Notes: generated by a model from the letters alone, not told the origin. Positions 1 through 7,679 are shown, numbered from the stretch's first letter. The stretch is 10,968 nucleotides of DNA from Candidatus Saccharimonadota bacterium (GCA_018061705.1 JAGOTO010000005.1:1-10968), one strand, 5' to 3'. Translations and numbers: made by a program.

Positions 1-692
1 TCGGAACAAAAGCAGTTGTTGACGAAGTCAGGCGACTTTTTCCCGAGGCACGAATAGTGCGTTTCGATACTGATACCGAGCGTCATGAGCAGCTCGAAAC
101 ACAGCACGAGGCCCTACAGAGCGGTGCCGTAGACATCATCATTGGAACCCAGATGATTACAAAAGGACTCGATCTGCCAAAATTGTCTGTGGTGGGAGTC
201 CTCAACGCCGACAGTAGTCTGCTCGTACCCGACTACACGTCCAACGAACGGACATATCAACTCCTCACACAGGTTATCGGGCGAGCCAATCGCGGTCACC
301 GATCTGGCCATGTTATCGTCCAATCATACGCTCCAAACCACCCAGTCATTGAAGCTGCGGCCGGTCAAGATTGGACGAATTTTTACGCAAACGAACTCGC
401 GGAGCGTCAGGCCTATCGATTTCCGCCCTTTGTATATTTACTGAAGCTAACCTGCGTGCGAGCCAAGAGTCAAAGCGCAGAGTCGGCGGCAACCAAGCTA
501 AGGATACAGATACAAAAAAGTCATCCCAGGCTAAATATCGAGGGGCCGGCTGCGGCATTCCACCCTAGAGAGAACGGCCAATACAAATGGCAGTTAATCA
601 TTAAGGCAGCCTCGCGCCGCGAGCTTATCGAAATAATCAACGATCTCCCTTCCGGGTGGAGCCATGACCTTGACCCCGTCAATCTTCTCTAG
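1..692 (+). CDS. priA: Primosomal helicase PriA, C-terminal part (5' end outside window)
   Basis: The reading frame is open from the first bases (codons begin at position 3) and ends at TAG 690-692, so only the last 230 or so residues of a protein usually of 650-750 residues are present. PriA is a 3'-to-5' DNA helicase that recognises stalled forks and reloads the replisome. Visible are the end of helicase domain 2, starting GTKAVVDEVRRLFPEAR, helicase motif V (GTQMITKGLDLPKL, then GVLNAD) and motif VI (TQVIGRANR). A typical PriA C-terminal domain follows, with RQAYRFPPFVYLLKL. The cysteine-rich zinc-binding segment lies upstream and is not in view. Motif VI has N where many PriA proteins have G (QVAGRAGR), which is tolerated in the family. 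The order priA-def-fmt is common in bacteria and supports the call. Confidence 0.93.
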   Translation, partial: GTKAVVDEVRRLFPEARIVRFDTDTERHEQLETQHEALQSGAVDIIIGTQMITKGLDLPKLSVVGVLNADSSLLVPDYTSNERTYQLLTQVIGRANRGHRSGHVIVQSYAPNHPVIEAAAGQDWTNFYANELAERQAYRFPPFVYLLKLTCVRAKSQSAESAATKLRIQIQKSHPRLNIEGPAAAFHPRENGQYKWQLIIKAASRRELIEIINDLPSGWSHDLDPVNLL

Positions 693-797
693 TTAGAGCG
701 CGAGCTCGGCGGCATACCATGGGGATATATCGAATCTGATTAATCGACTCATAGCGGACAATCAGCAGCCCCACCAGCTACTTGCGCCTCGACATAA

Positions 798-827
798 TTG
801 GCTGAATAGCTCTACGATTGCTATACT
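798..827 (+). promoter_or_regulatory. Promoter of def, possibly leaderless
   Basis: A -10 hexamer TATACT lies at 822-827, with a weak -35 TTGGCT at 798-803 and an 18-base spacer. The usual start point, about 7 bases past the -10, falls at or just before the A of the def ATG at 835. No Shine-Dalgarno sequence is visible before that ATG. The rest of the 142-base gap after priA shows no hairpin terminator. Confidence 0.5.
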
Positions 828-834
828 GTGGGCG

Positions 835-1407
835 ATGACAAAATCATTGATAACCCTCCCCAGCCTGCACCTCAGGCAACGTAGCAAAAAAGTCGGGTAC
901 ATCGGCGACGAAACTCGTCAGCTTATCATAGATATGGAGGCCGCTACTCTCGAATGGGAAGATAGCCGCGAACACGAAGTTGGAGTTGCTCTTGCCGCGG
1001 TACAGATTGACGAACTATGGAGAGTCGTCGTAATTCGCAATAATTTTGATGACAAAACCGACCGAACATTCCGGGTTTTTATTAACCCAGAGATAACCAA
1101 ATATGAAGGTGAGGTCGTCGGCGACTACGAAGGCTGTCTTAGCATAAAAGATGTGTACGGCCTCGTGCCACGGCATAGCAAAGTACGAGTAAAGGCCTTG
1201 GACATCGATGGGAAGGAAATTCGATTAACAGCCGAGGGCTTTCTAGCGCGGGTTTTCCAACACGAAATAGATCATACTAACGGCATCGTGTTCATCGACC
1301 ACATAAAAGACGATGAAAATGCGTTTTTCACGCTGACGAATGAAGGTAAGCTAGAGCCGAAAGACTATGAACAAGATATCAAAAACAACACCGACCTCTG
1401 GGAATAA
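835..1407 (+). CDS. def: Peptide deformylase
   Basis: Peptide deformylase is a cytoplasmic metal enzyme that removes the N-formyl group from new polypeptides. All three family motifs are present in order. Motif I is GVALAAVQ at residues 50-57 (usual form GxGLAAPQ). Motif II is EGCLS at 99-103, with metal ligand C101. Motif III is QHEIDH, with ligands H143 and H147 and catalytic E144. The length of 190 residues is normal. Motif I differs from consensus at the second glycine (A) and the proline (V), while the glutamine is kept. The C-terminal tail after residue 160 is acidic and its codons overlap the start of fmt. The ATG at 835 is chosen because it directly follows the promoter and leaves the usual N-terminal LHLRQRSKKV segment. 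The neighbour fmt performs the opposite step. Confidence 0.94.
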   Translation: MTKSLITLPSLHLRQRSKKVGYIGDETRQLIIDMEAATLEWEDSREHEVGVALAAVQIDELWRVVVIRNNFDDKTDRTFRVFINPEITKYEGEVVGDYEGCLSIKDVYGLVPRHSKVRVKALDIDGKEIRLTAEGFLARVFQHEIDHTNGIVFIDHIKDDENAFFTLTNEGKLEPKDYEQDIKNNTDLWE

Positions 1408-2329
1408 GCCCCGGATTGTCTTTTTTGGCAATGAACGGATCGCAACAAGTACTTCGACTTTGTGTCCTACGCTACAAAAACTCATTATCGAAGGCTACGA
1501 CATTGCCGCGGTTGTTGTGAACCACGAAGAATCGGTCTCGAGAAATCGCCGAAAGCTAGAAATCGCCGATCTTGCGGCACGCTATAAAATACCTGTCCTT
1601 GCTCCGAAAAGGCTACGCGATATTGCAAACGAGCTAAAAAATCTCGCGGCAGACGCCGGTATATTAGTTGCGTACGGAAAAATGGTGCCTCAATATATGA
1701 TAGATATATTCCCGGCAGGAATCATAAACATACATCCCTCACTGCTCCCCTTGCACCGCGGTTCAACCCCAATCGAATCAGTCATACTTGCCGGAGAGAA
1801 CCAAACAGGTGTTTCGCTTATGCGTCTTGTGAGCGATATGGACGCCGGACCGATTTATGCGTACAGCATTGTTGCCCTCGAGGGTAACGAGTCCAAACAA
1901 CACCTTGCCAATGAACTCATCGAGATCGGGAGCGAAATGCTTTTGGCCACGCTTCCAAAAATTATTAACAAGGAGATTACTGGTGCTCCACAGGATCCGA
2001 CACTTGCGACATTCGACCAGCTCATCACGAAACAAGACGGTATATTGGACTTTTCCAGGCCGGCTACGCAACTCGAACGTGAGGTTCGAGCCTATCTCGG
2101 GTGGCCGGGAAGTCGCACTACGATAGCCGGCAAAGATGTCGTCGTCACGGCCGTACATGTTGCTGATAACAGTTTGGAAAACGTAGATAAAAAAACAATA
2201 TTCGTCGCCAACAAGCAGCTTTGCATCCAGGCTGCCGATGGGATCCTCGTCATAGATGAGCTCAAGCCTGCTGGCAAGTCTGCCATGTCCGCCGCTGCCT
2301 TTCTCGCCGGATACCGTCACTTGCTTTAA
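1367..2329 (+). CDS. fmt: Methionyl-tRNA formyltransferase
   Basis: This enzyme transfers a formyl group from 10-formyltetrahydrofolate to initiator Met-tRNA. The N-terminal domain starts with IVFFGNERIAT at about residue 17. The catalytic segment NIHPSLLPLHRGSTPIE spans 121-137 and holds the expected N121 and H123. The catalytic aspartate is D159 in SDMDAGPIY. The C-terminal OB-like domain begins near LDFSRPATQLEREVRAYLGWPGSRT. A length of 320 residues fits the family. The ATG at 1367 is the only suitable start upstream of the conserved sheet. It lies inside def, giving a 41-base overlap in a different frame with no good ribosome binding site, which suggests translation coupled to def. The first 13 or so residues are a polar extension. 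Confidence 0.94.
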   Translation: MNKISKTTPTSGNKPRIVFFGNERIATSTSTLCPTLQKLIIEGYDIAAVVVNHEESVSRNRRKLEIADLAARYKIPVLAPKRLRDIANELKNLAADAGILVAYGKMVPQYMIDIFPAGIINIHPSLLPLHRGSTPIESVILAGENQTGVSLMRLVSDMDAGPIYAYSIVALEGNESKQHLANELIEIGSEMLLATLPKIINKEITGAPQDPTLATFDQLITKQDGILDFSRPATQLEREVRAYLGWPGSRTTIAGKDVVVTAVHVADNSLENVDKKTIFVANKQLCIQAADGILVIDELKPAGKSAMSAAAFLAGYRHLL

Positions 2330-2353
2330 CGCGGCACGGCCTAGTGTTATACT
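2325..2353 (+). promoter_or_regulatory. Extended -10 promoter of tRNA-Ala
   Basis: TGTTATACT at 2345-2353 is an extended -10 element with hexamer TATACT at 2348-2353. The -35 is weak: TTTAAC at 2325-2330, 17-base spacer, overlapping the fmt stop. The tRNA begins 11 bases after the -10. Confidence 0.55.
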
Positions 2354-2364
2354 ATTTTCGATTC

Positions 2365-2441
2365 GGGGTATTAGCTCAGTTGGCTAGAGCACGGCATTCG
2401 CATTGCCGAGGTCGGCGGTTCGACTCCGCCATACTCCACCA
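2365..2441 (+). tRNA. tRNA-Ala (anticodon CGC)
   Basis: A complete 77-base tRNA with encoded CCA at 2439-2441. The acceptor stem GGGGTAT pairs with ATACTCC and includes a G3-U70 wobble pair, the classic alanine identity element. The D arm is GCTC/GAGC. The anticodon stem CGGCA/TGCCG closes the loop TTCGCAT (2397-2403), with anticodon CGC at 2399-2401, which reads GCG. The T arm is GGCGG-TTCGACT-CCGCC. The anticodon and the G3-U70 pair both point to alanine. Confidence 0.96.
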
Positions 2442-2493
2442 CTACGACATAGTCCCCAACAGCAAGAAGCCAAACAGCCCGCCAACCACCATG

Positions 2494-3078
2494 CTACAGG
2501 GGCTTATAGGTCGGTTCAGTGTCAAGCGGTGCTCGAGACCGAAGGAACCGCTGACCGGAAGTATTTACAACTACTGCAACGTCCTTGTAGCTATTGTCGA
2601 TATATAACTGAACGGTTTGCTGCTCGTCAGGGGTCGCCGCAACGACTGTATAGGACTGCGGAGCGGAGCTTAAAGCGGGTGAATGGGCTACCTGAGGAGC
2701 TTGGTGTTGCTGTGTAACCGTCTGACTATCACTTGGCGCCTGAGAAAAAGAAGGCTGCTGCTGAGCAGTGGCCAATATCTGGGGCGCCATGCCCTTTATC
2801 TCTAGCTTAAGCGACTCAAACACATCATTCACGACCTGCTTGTAATTCGGTAAATTTGCTTCGAGCCACTGTAGCGCTTGAGCCTGATTTTGATCACCGC
2901 CCGCGTCTATAAATCGTTCGAATTCTTCAAGCTGTTTGTCTGTCATTTGATTGGCGAGTTGCGTGCCGACCCGAAGCTCGAGAGTCTCATATATGTGTTG
3001 AAGCATCGCCTTCTTCTGATCTTCGGGCAAAGCGCCCAAACCAAGCTCTGCAAGGAGGTCGTTGTCGAGTTTTAACAT
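2494..3078 (-). CDS. DUF5663-like small protein downstream of infB
   Basis: A 194-residue protein with no known biochemical role. Residues 1-100 are predicted helical and charged (LDNDLLAELGLGALPEDQKK, then HIYETLELRVG). This pattern resembles the DUF5663 family, which I recall from Saccharibacteria and other CPR genomes; the family name is from memory. Residues 105-142 are a Gln/Ser/Pro-rich linker of low complexity. Residues 143-194 are a polar tail with no motif I recognise. There is no signal peptide or membrane helix. It starts 22 bases after the infB stop, with a modest AGGGTGA ribosome site about 14 bases before the ATG, so it is probably the last gene of the S1-infB operon. The 52 bases between its stop and the convergent tRNA show no hairpin followed by a T tract. 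Confidence 0.75.
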   Translation of the reverse strand: MLKLDNDLLAELGLGALPEDQKKAMLQHIYETLELRVGTQLANQMTDKQLEEFERFIDAGGDQNQAQALQWLEANLPNYKQVVNDVFESLKLEIKGMAPQILATAQQQPSFSQAPSDSQTVTQQHQAPQVAHSPALSSAPQSYTVVAATPDEQQTVQLYIDNSYKDVAVVVNTSGQRFLRSRAPLDTEPTYKPL

Positions 3079-3100
3079 AGCTTTATTCTATCACCCTTTT

Positions 3101-4873
3101 TTATAGTGTACGCTCTTTACTCTCAAGACGATAAATTTCCAAAGTGTCACCAATCTGTAGCTCAAGGCGTGAAGTTGTTGCAATATTGACACCACCCATT
3201 TCACCTTCAACAAGATCGGTAGCAGCATTGGGGCCGCGCTTTAGACCGAGCAACTTTGCGGAGCCGATCTCGGACTTGCCGCGCCATGCTTTGACTTCAG
3301 CCGGTGCAGTCAATTTGCCACTCAGTACTTCCCCGCCACAGATAACTTCCGATTTTGTGGTCTTAAAAACGCCCTTAATTTCGAGAGTACCGAGCTGTAT
3401 CTCTATAACCTCAGGAGCAAGCATCTTAGTCAGCTGCACGCGAACATCATCAATGAGCTCATATATGACGTTGAAAAGACGTACTGAGACTCCATCACGG
3501 CTGGCTAAGCGTTTGATATTGGTCGCAACTGACGTATTAAAACCGTATATTATAGCAGACTGGGACGAGCTATGAGCCAGGTGCACATCATTCTCATTCA
3601 CGACTCCAACGCTAGACGCAACAATTCGAACAGCCACTTCATCGGTGTTGATTGCTCGAAGGCTATCGGCCACCGATGTTAGCGAACCCTGCACGTCTGC
3701 TTTGATGATTATCGGGAGCTCTTGTAGTTTGTCACTACGGCTAATGATACGGAGTAATTCGCTACTACTCATATCGGAACGATGAGACGCACTCGCTCGC
3801 TCGACCGCAACAACTTCTGACTGGTCCCTTGCGGCCCGCTCGTTCTTAACGATGACAAATTGATCACCAAATTCTGGAAGCGCTTTGAAACCACTGATTA
3901 TAACAGGGGTTGAGGGCCCAGCTTGCTTGAGAGGAACGCCAGTTGTCGACTCAAGGTTGCGAATTTTGGCATACGAACCGCCAGAGACTATAAAATCACC
4001 GACTCTCAGTGTCCCTTCCTCGATGAGTGCATGCGCAATCGGACCTCGACCGTGCTCAAGATGAGCTTCAATGATCAAACCTCGTGCCGGTACAGTTGGG
4101 TCAGCTTTGAGCTCATCGATATCGCTGACAAGCAATATAGTATCGAGAAGATCATCCACACCTTGCCCTGTCTTGGCGCTTAGCTGTACTGTGGGCACAT
4201 CACCACGCCAGGCTTTATCATCTGGGATGACACCGTGTTCGGCGAGCTGCCCCATTACCAGACCAGGGTTCACCCCTTCCTTATCCATCTTATTAATTGC
4301 GGCGATGATCTTAGCGCCTGCATTTTTGGCATATCGAATCGCCTCGATCGTCTGAGGCTTGACACCATCATCAGCAGCGACAACAATGATTACTATATCT
4401 GTCAAGTGCGCGCCGTGCTCACGGATTGCGGCAAAGGCCTCATGCCCAGGCGTATCGAGCAACGTAATGAGTCTGCCCTTCCGCTCAACTTGATATGCAG
4501 AGATGTGCTGGGTGATCCCGCCCGCCTCACCTCTCGCGACTTCTGCTCCACGTATACGATCGAGTAAGCTTGTTTTGCCGTGGTCTACATGGCCCATCAC
4601 AGCAACGACAGGAGGACGAGCAACAGAATCAGCCGTTACGGCAAGTTGCTGCCGTTTGGGGGGTTCTGTCTCGACAACCTTACGCTTGAGCTCGACATCA
4701 AGATCGAGCTCACCGACAATAATCTGGGCAGTATCAAAATCTAATCGTTCATTGATAGTTGCAACAATGCCATTTTTAAAAAGCTCGCCAATAAGTCGCG
4801 TTGCTGGCAATTGGAGCACTTCTGCCAATTCACCAACGGTCATGTTCTCTTTTATCTCTATGACGCTTGCCAT
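3101..4873 (-). CDS. infB: Translation initiation factor IF-2
   Basis: IF-2 is the GTPase that brings formyl-Met-tRNA to the 30S subunit and promotes subunit joining. At 590 residues it is a short form: one IF2_N-type module (about residues 7-58) leads after a brief linker to the G domain, without the long charged N-terminal extension of E. coli IF-2. G-box motifs are all canonical: G1 GHVDHGKT (94-101), G2 GGITQHIS (from 118), G3 DTPGH (140-144), G4 NKMD (194-197) and G5 SAK (232-234). Domain II, domain III ([14 protein letters not shown]) and C-terminal domain IV ([14 protein letters not shown]) follow. The start is fixed by AGGAG at 4880-4884, six bases before the ATG. It sits between the S1 gene (82-base gap) and the DUF5663-like gene. 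Confidence 0.96.
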   Translation of the reverse strand: MASVIEIKENMTVGELAEVLQLPATRLIGELFKNGIVATINERLDFDTAQIIVGELDLDVELKRKVVETEPPKRQQLAVTADSVARPPVVAVMGHVDHGKTSLLDRIRGAEVARGEAGGITQHISAYQVERKGRLITLLDTPGHEAFAAIREHGAHLTDIVIIVVAADDGVKPQTIEAIRYAKNAGAKIIAAINKMDKEGVNPGLVMGQLAEHGVIPDDKAWRGDVPTVQLSAKTGQGVDDLLDTILLVSDIDELKADPTVPARGLIIEAHLEHGRGPIAHALIEEGTLRVGDFIVSGGSYAKIRNLESTTGVPLKQAGPSTPVIISGFKALPEFGDQFVIVKNERAARDQSEVVAVERASASHRSDMSSSELLRIISRSDKLQELPIIIKADVQGSLTSVADSLRAINTDEVAVRIVASSVGVVNENDVHLAHSSSQSAIIYGFNTSVATNIKRLASRDGVSVRLFNVIYELIDDVRVQLTKMLAPEVIEIQLGTLEIKGVFKTTKSEVICGGEVLSGKLTAPAEVKAWRGKSEIGSAKLLGLKRGPNAATDLVEGEMGGVNIATTSRLELQIGDTLEIYRLESKERTL

Positions 4874-4908
4874 GAAGTGCTCCTTTCTCCGTTTAGCCAG
4901 TCACCGCC

Positions 4909-4948
4909 CATCGAACAACCGCTCAGTAATACGCGGTGGTCCTCGATG
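4909..4948 (-). other. Long hairpin between the S1 gene and infB
   Basis: In the minus-strand transcript, CATCGA (4943-4948) pairs with TCGATG (4909-4914). Inside that, ACCACCGC (4933-4940) pairs with GCGGTTGT (4915-4922) apart from one C-T mismatch. There is a two-base GG bulge and a 10-base loop. The stem therefore has about 13 pairs. No T tract follows, so it does not look like an intrinsic terminator. A role in mRNA stability, processing or differential expression is only an inference. Confidence 0.5.
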
Positions 4949-4955
4949 AACCCGA

Positions 4956-6026
4956 TTATTTTGCTCCCTTGAGGCTGAGTGATATCTTGCGAGCGTCGGT
5001 ATCTATATCGAGCACCTTAAATGTCTTTTTCTCATTGAGTTGAAAGATCTTTTCAGGGTCTACGCTATCGTCATCTCCCATTTCACTGACATGTACCAGC
5101 GCCTCGACACTCGGGCTCAGCTGAACAAATGCACCGAACGGTGTTATCCGAGTTATCTTGCCTTCAACCTTGTCGCCCTTACCGAAAGATTTTACTTCCT
5201 TTAGCCAAGGGTCCTCTGTCATTTGCTTCAGGCTAAGGCTGAGACGGTCTTTATCTATCGCGATGATTCTCGCCTTGACCGTTTCGCCAACCTTCACATA
5301 ATCACGAGGGTTTTCGACTCGTTCCCAGCTAATTTCAGATATGTGGATCAACCCTTCAATACCATCAACATTCACAAAAGCACCGAAATCAATGACCCCG
5401 GTCACGATACCCTCGATCTCATCGCCCACTTTCAGCTCTGCGAAACGAGCCTGCATATCGTCCTTCACTGCTTCTTTCTCTGAGAAAATTAGCTTGTTAT
5501 CCTTACGGCTAACATCAAGGATCCGAACGCGTAATGGCTGACTCGTTAGCGCGTTCAGCTTTTGCAGAATCTCGTCTTTATCCGCACCGCTCACCCTTGG
5601 GTAATGACCAGCAGCCAACTGTGAAACCGGCAAGAAACCCCGAATTCCCTCGAGCTCGACGAGTAACCCGCCCCTGTTGGCATCATACGCCTGGACCTCG
5701 ATAATCTCGCCCGCATCAAATACTCTCTGGAGCTCGTCCCATCCCCGGTCTTTGGCCGCACGTCGCATGCTGAGTAGTGCATAGCCTTCGTCCATCTCAG
5801 GATCGATGACGCTCACAGTGACAGGCGATCCTTCTTCGAGCGACTGGCCATGGCCAACCTCTCTCCTCATTACAACCCCAACTCCACGCGGACCGAGATC
5901 GATCCACACTTGGTGCTTACGCACCGAGCTGATGCTGCCTTCCACGACATCGCCAGTCTCGAGCTGCTTGAGCTCTGACCCCGCGAGTAGGTCGTCCATA
6001 GTTATTGTATTACTTGATTTTGGCAT
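4956..6026 (-). CDS. rpsA: Ribosomal protein S1-like, four S1 RNA-binding domains
   Basis: A 356-residue cytoplasmic protein made almost wholly of four S1 (OB-fold) domains, at about residues 22-91, 105-185, 198-270 and 284-356. Repeats 3 and 4 are the most typical, with VTGVIDFGAFVNVDGIEGLIHISEISW and ITRITPFGAFVQLSPSVEALVHVSEM. Repeat 1 (SISSVRKHQVWIDLGPRGVGVV) is more diverged. S1 helps mRNA bind the 30S subunit. E. coli S1 has six domains, while shorter forms are usual in Gram-positive and CPR bacteria. The start is supported by GGAGG at 6037-6041, ten bases before the ATG, although an ATG followed directly by TAA lies in frame at 6030-6035. Placement before infB fits a translation role. 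A different S1-domain RNA-binding protein cannot be excluded. Confidence 0.88.
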   Translation of the reverse strand: MPKSSNTITMDDLLAGSELKQLETGDVVEGSISSVRKHQVWIDLGPRGVGVVMRREVGHGQSLEEGSPVTVSVIDPEMDEGYALLSMRRAAKDRGWDELQRVFDAGEIIEVQAYDANRGGLLVELEGIRGFLPVSQLAAGHYPRVSGADKDEILQKLNALTSQPLRVRILDVSRKDNKLIFSEKEAVKDDMQARFAELKVGDEIEGIVTGVIDFGAFVNVDGIEGLIHISEISWERVENPRDYVKVGETVKARIIAIDKDRLSLSLKQMTEDPWLKEVKSFGKGDKVEGKITRITPFGAFVQLSPSVEALVHVSEMGDDDSVDPEKIFQLNEKKTFKVLDIDTDARKISLSLKGAK

Positions 6027-6115
6027 ATCTTACATGCCTCCTTTGTGGTGTATTTCTTCAGAGTGCAGCACAGCCAGCAAAACTCGCAGTGCCTCAGTCT
6101 GTAAGATTACGTTGT

Positions 6116-6144
6116 ATTATATCAGAGGCACTCCCCTTATTCAA
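6116..6144 (-). promoter_or_regulatory. Near-consensus promoter of the S1-infB operon
   Basis: On the minus strand, TTGAAT (6139-6144), a 17-base spacer and a perfect TATAAT (6116-6121) with an extended TG two bases upstream. The predicted start near 6109 gives a leader of about 83 bases. This is among the strongest promoters in the window, as expected for translation genes. The plus-strand ROK promoter lies about 80 bases away, so the two units are divergent. Confidence 0.75.
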
Positions 6145-6222
6145 TGAGGTCGGCCCTACGGCATTGCACGGAGTCGTCCAGACTCAACCGACATGAATAT
6201 TCGAATGGCTGAACACCGTGTG

Positions 6223-6252
6223 CTGACTCCAAACGAACACACGTGCTACACT
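6223..6252 (+). promoter_or_regulatory. Promoter of the ROK kinase operon
   Basis: Extended -10 TGCTACACT at 6244-6252 with hexamer TACACT (6247-6252), and -35 CTGACT (6223-6228) at an 18-base spacing. The ribosome site GGAGG at 6267-6271 follows, five bases before the ATG. The region 6145-6222 between this and the divergent S1 promoter shows no operator-like repeat that I can see. Confidence 0.5.
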
Positions 6253-6276
6253 AGATAGTAAAGAACGGAGGGACCA

Positions 6277-7089
6277 ATGTATCTTTGCATCGATATTGGC
6301 GGTACAAAAACACTCGTTGCAAGCGTGACAAATGAAGGAGTTATTGATCAGTCAATCAAATTCCCAACGCCGGAAACATACGAAGAGTTTTTAACCATAC
6401 TGAGCGAAAAAGTAGCAGCACTCGATACTCGCGACTTTCGAGCCGGCACGGTCGCCGCTCCCGGAACAATTGACCGAAAGACTGGCGTCGTTCGCCAAAT
6501 GGGAAATCGCCAAACTTGGCAAAATCTTCGCCTCCTTAGTGATATCGAGAAAATCGCACAATGTCCAATGCGCATCGAAAACGACGCAAAACTCGGTGGG
6601 CTAAGCGAATCTATGTTACTCAAGGATCGCTACAGTAGGGTTCTATACATCACAATCAGCACAGGCATCGGTCTCGGTTTGATTGTTGATCAATACATCG
6701 ATCCAAACATCGGTGACGGCGGAGGCCGCACGCTTCTACTAGAGCATAACGGCAAGCTGACGCCGTGGGAAGATTTTGGTTCTGGGAGTGCGATTGTCCG
6801 TAAATATGGCAAAATGGCATCAGAAATTGACGATCCTGCCGTCTGGGCAGACATCGTACGTACCTTTACTCCCGGCTTGATCGAATTAGTAGCAGTCCTA
6901 AACCCAGAGGTCATCGTCATCGGTGGAGGCGCAGGACACTATCTTCCTAAGTTTCACGATCTTCTCTTGGCCGACATGAGGCAGTATGAAACGCCTGCAC
7001 TGCAAGTCCCCCCCATACTCGCCGCCGCTCGACCGGATGAAGCAGTCATCTATGGATGCTATGACTACGCCAGACAACAATACGCTTGA
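6277..7089 (+). CDS. ROK-family sugar kinase, short form without the zinc motif
   Basis: ROK proteins phosphorylate hexoses or amino sugars such as glucose or N-acetylmannosamine using ATP. Visible are the N-terminal phosphate-binding loop DIGGTKT (6-12), the catalytic segment ENDA with D103, the second phosphate motif TISTGIGLG (126-134) and the C-terminal adenosine motif VIGGGAG (about 214-220). The usual ROK zinc cluster (GH followed by CxCGxxGCxE) is absent. In its place is a short stretch LLLEHNGKLTPWEDFGSGSA. The length of 270 residues is below the usual 290-320. The active-site aspartate and nucleotide motifs are intact, so activity is likely, but the substrate cannot be read from the sequence. 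No HTH domain is present, so it is not a NagC-type repressor. A strong GGAGG sets the start. Its last 29 bases overlap the next gene. Confidence 0.87.
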   Translation: MYLCIDIGGTKTLVASVTNEGVIDQSIKFPTPETYEEFLTILSEKVAALDTRDFRAGTVAAPGTIDRKTGVVRQMGNRQTWQNLRLLSDIEKIAQCPMRIENDAKLGGLSESMLLKDRYSRVLYITISTGIGLGLIVDQYIDPNIGDGGGRTLLLEHNGKLTPWEDFGSGSAIVRKYGKMASEIDDPAVWADIVRTFTPGLIELVAVLNPEVIVIGGGAGHYLPKFHDLLLADMRQYETPALQVPPILAAARPDEAVIYGCYDYARQQYA

Positions 7090-7573
7090 GCCTGAGAGTC
7101 TACTCGAAAGATTACGGGCTGATTACCCCGATTTTGTGTTTATCGAATCAAACCGGTTCGCATGGCACTCCGGTAAACGCCAAGTCTCCTATCCCAAAGG
7201 GCCCCTTCTTGACGACCAAGGAACCTGGGCAATCCTACACGAACTAGGTCATGCCCTCCTTGACCATGCTGACTACGACAGTGACGTTGAGTTACTTCTT
7301 ATCGAGGTTTCAGCCTGGGAAAAAGCGCGGGAGCTTGCTGAACTCTACCAAATTACTATCGAAGAATCCTACATCGAAACGTGTCTCGATAGCTACCGCG
7401 ACTGGCTTCATGTCCGCTCGACGTGCCCGACATGTTACGTTCGCTCGCTCCAATTTGACCGTCATACGTACCGGTGCTCAAACTGTGGGACAGATTGGCG
7501 AGTTACCCGATCTCGTCTCTGCCGTCCGTACAGACGCTCGGTGGATATTCCACTGAGCCAAAGATCCCAATAG
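7061..7573 (+). CDS. Small HELGH metallopeptidase-like protein with C-terminal zinc ribbon
   Basis: I do not recognise a named family. With the ATG at 7061 the protein has 170 residues. The centre carries ILHELGHALLDH (HExxH at 60-64), followed by an acidic helical segment VELLLIEVSAWEKARELA. That resembles ImmA/IrrE-type zinc peptidases, where a downstream Glu is the third ligand; E82 is a candidate. The C-terminus has two cysteine pairs, CPTC (122-125) and CSNC (139-142), typical of a zinc ribbon, then a basic tail. There is no signal peptide or membrane helix, so it is probably cytoplasmic. The start is uncertain: in-frame ATGs at 7037 and 7052 are alternatives, and no strong ribosome site marks any of them. 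It overlaps the ROK kinase gene in another frame, which suggests coupled translation. SprT-like proteins are another possible comparison. Confidence 0.75.
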   Translation: MTTPDNNTLEPESLLERLRADYPDFVFIESNRFAWHSGKRQVSYPKGPLLDDQGTWAILHELGHALLDHADYDSDVELLLIEVSAWEKARELAELYQITIEESYIETCLDSYRDWLHVRSTCPTCYVRSLQFDRHTYRCSNCGTDWRVTRSRLCRPYRRSVDIPLSQRSQ

Positions 7574-7648
7574 TGCTCTCGTAAAACCTCTCTGTTTGCT
7601 CTATGCATGTTCACCCAACTTACTCAAGTGCCGAAAATTCCCAAACAC

Positions 7649-7679
7649 TAAAACCCCTACCGGGAGGGTAGGGGTTTTA
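7649..7679. terminator. Bidirectional intrinsic terminator
   Basis: A perfect 13-base-pair inverted repeat: TAAAACCCCTACC at 7649-7661 and GGTAGGGGTTTTA at 7667-7679, around a five-base loop GGGAG. The T run on the 3' arm and the A run on the 5' arm make it usable in both directions. It sits between the convergent metallopeptidase-like gene (plus) and the KGG gene (minus). The 75 bases before it hold nothing else I can identify. Confidence 0.9.

Noticed and set aside
1778..2320. 180-residue open frame on the minus strand within fmt
   Set aside because: It is the antisense of well-supported fmt, has no recognisable motif, and no ribosome site was seen.
2344..2717. Two overlapping plus-strand frames running from the tRNA into the DUF5663-like gene
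   Set aside because: They read through the tRNA and antisense to a supported gene, with no family signal.
3144..3575. 143-residue plus-strand frame inside infB
   Set aside because: Ser/Pro/Arg-rich composition typical of a reverse-frame shadow of a GTPase gene.
7061..7573. Naming the HELGH protein SprT or ImmA
   Set aside because: The motif is shared by several zinc-peptidase families and the third ligand cannot be fixed by eye.
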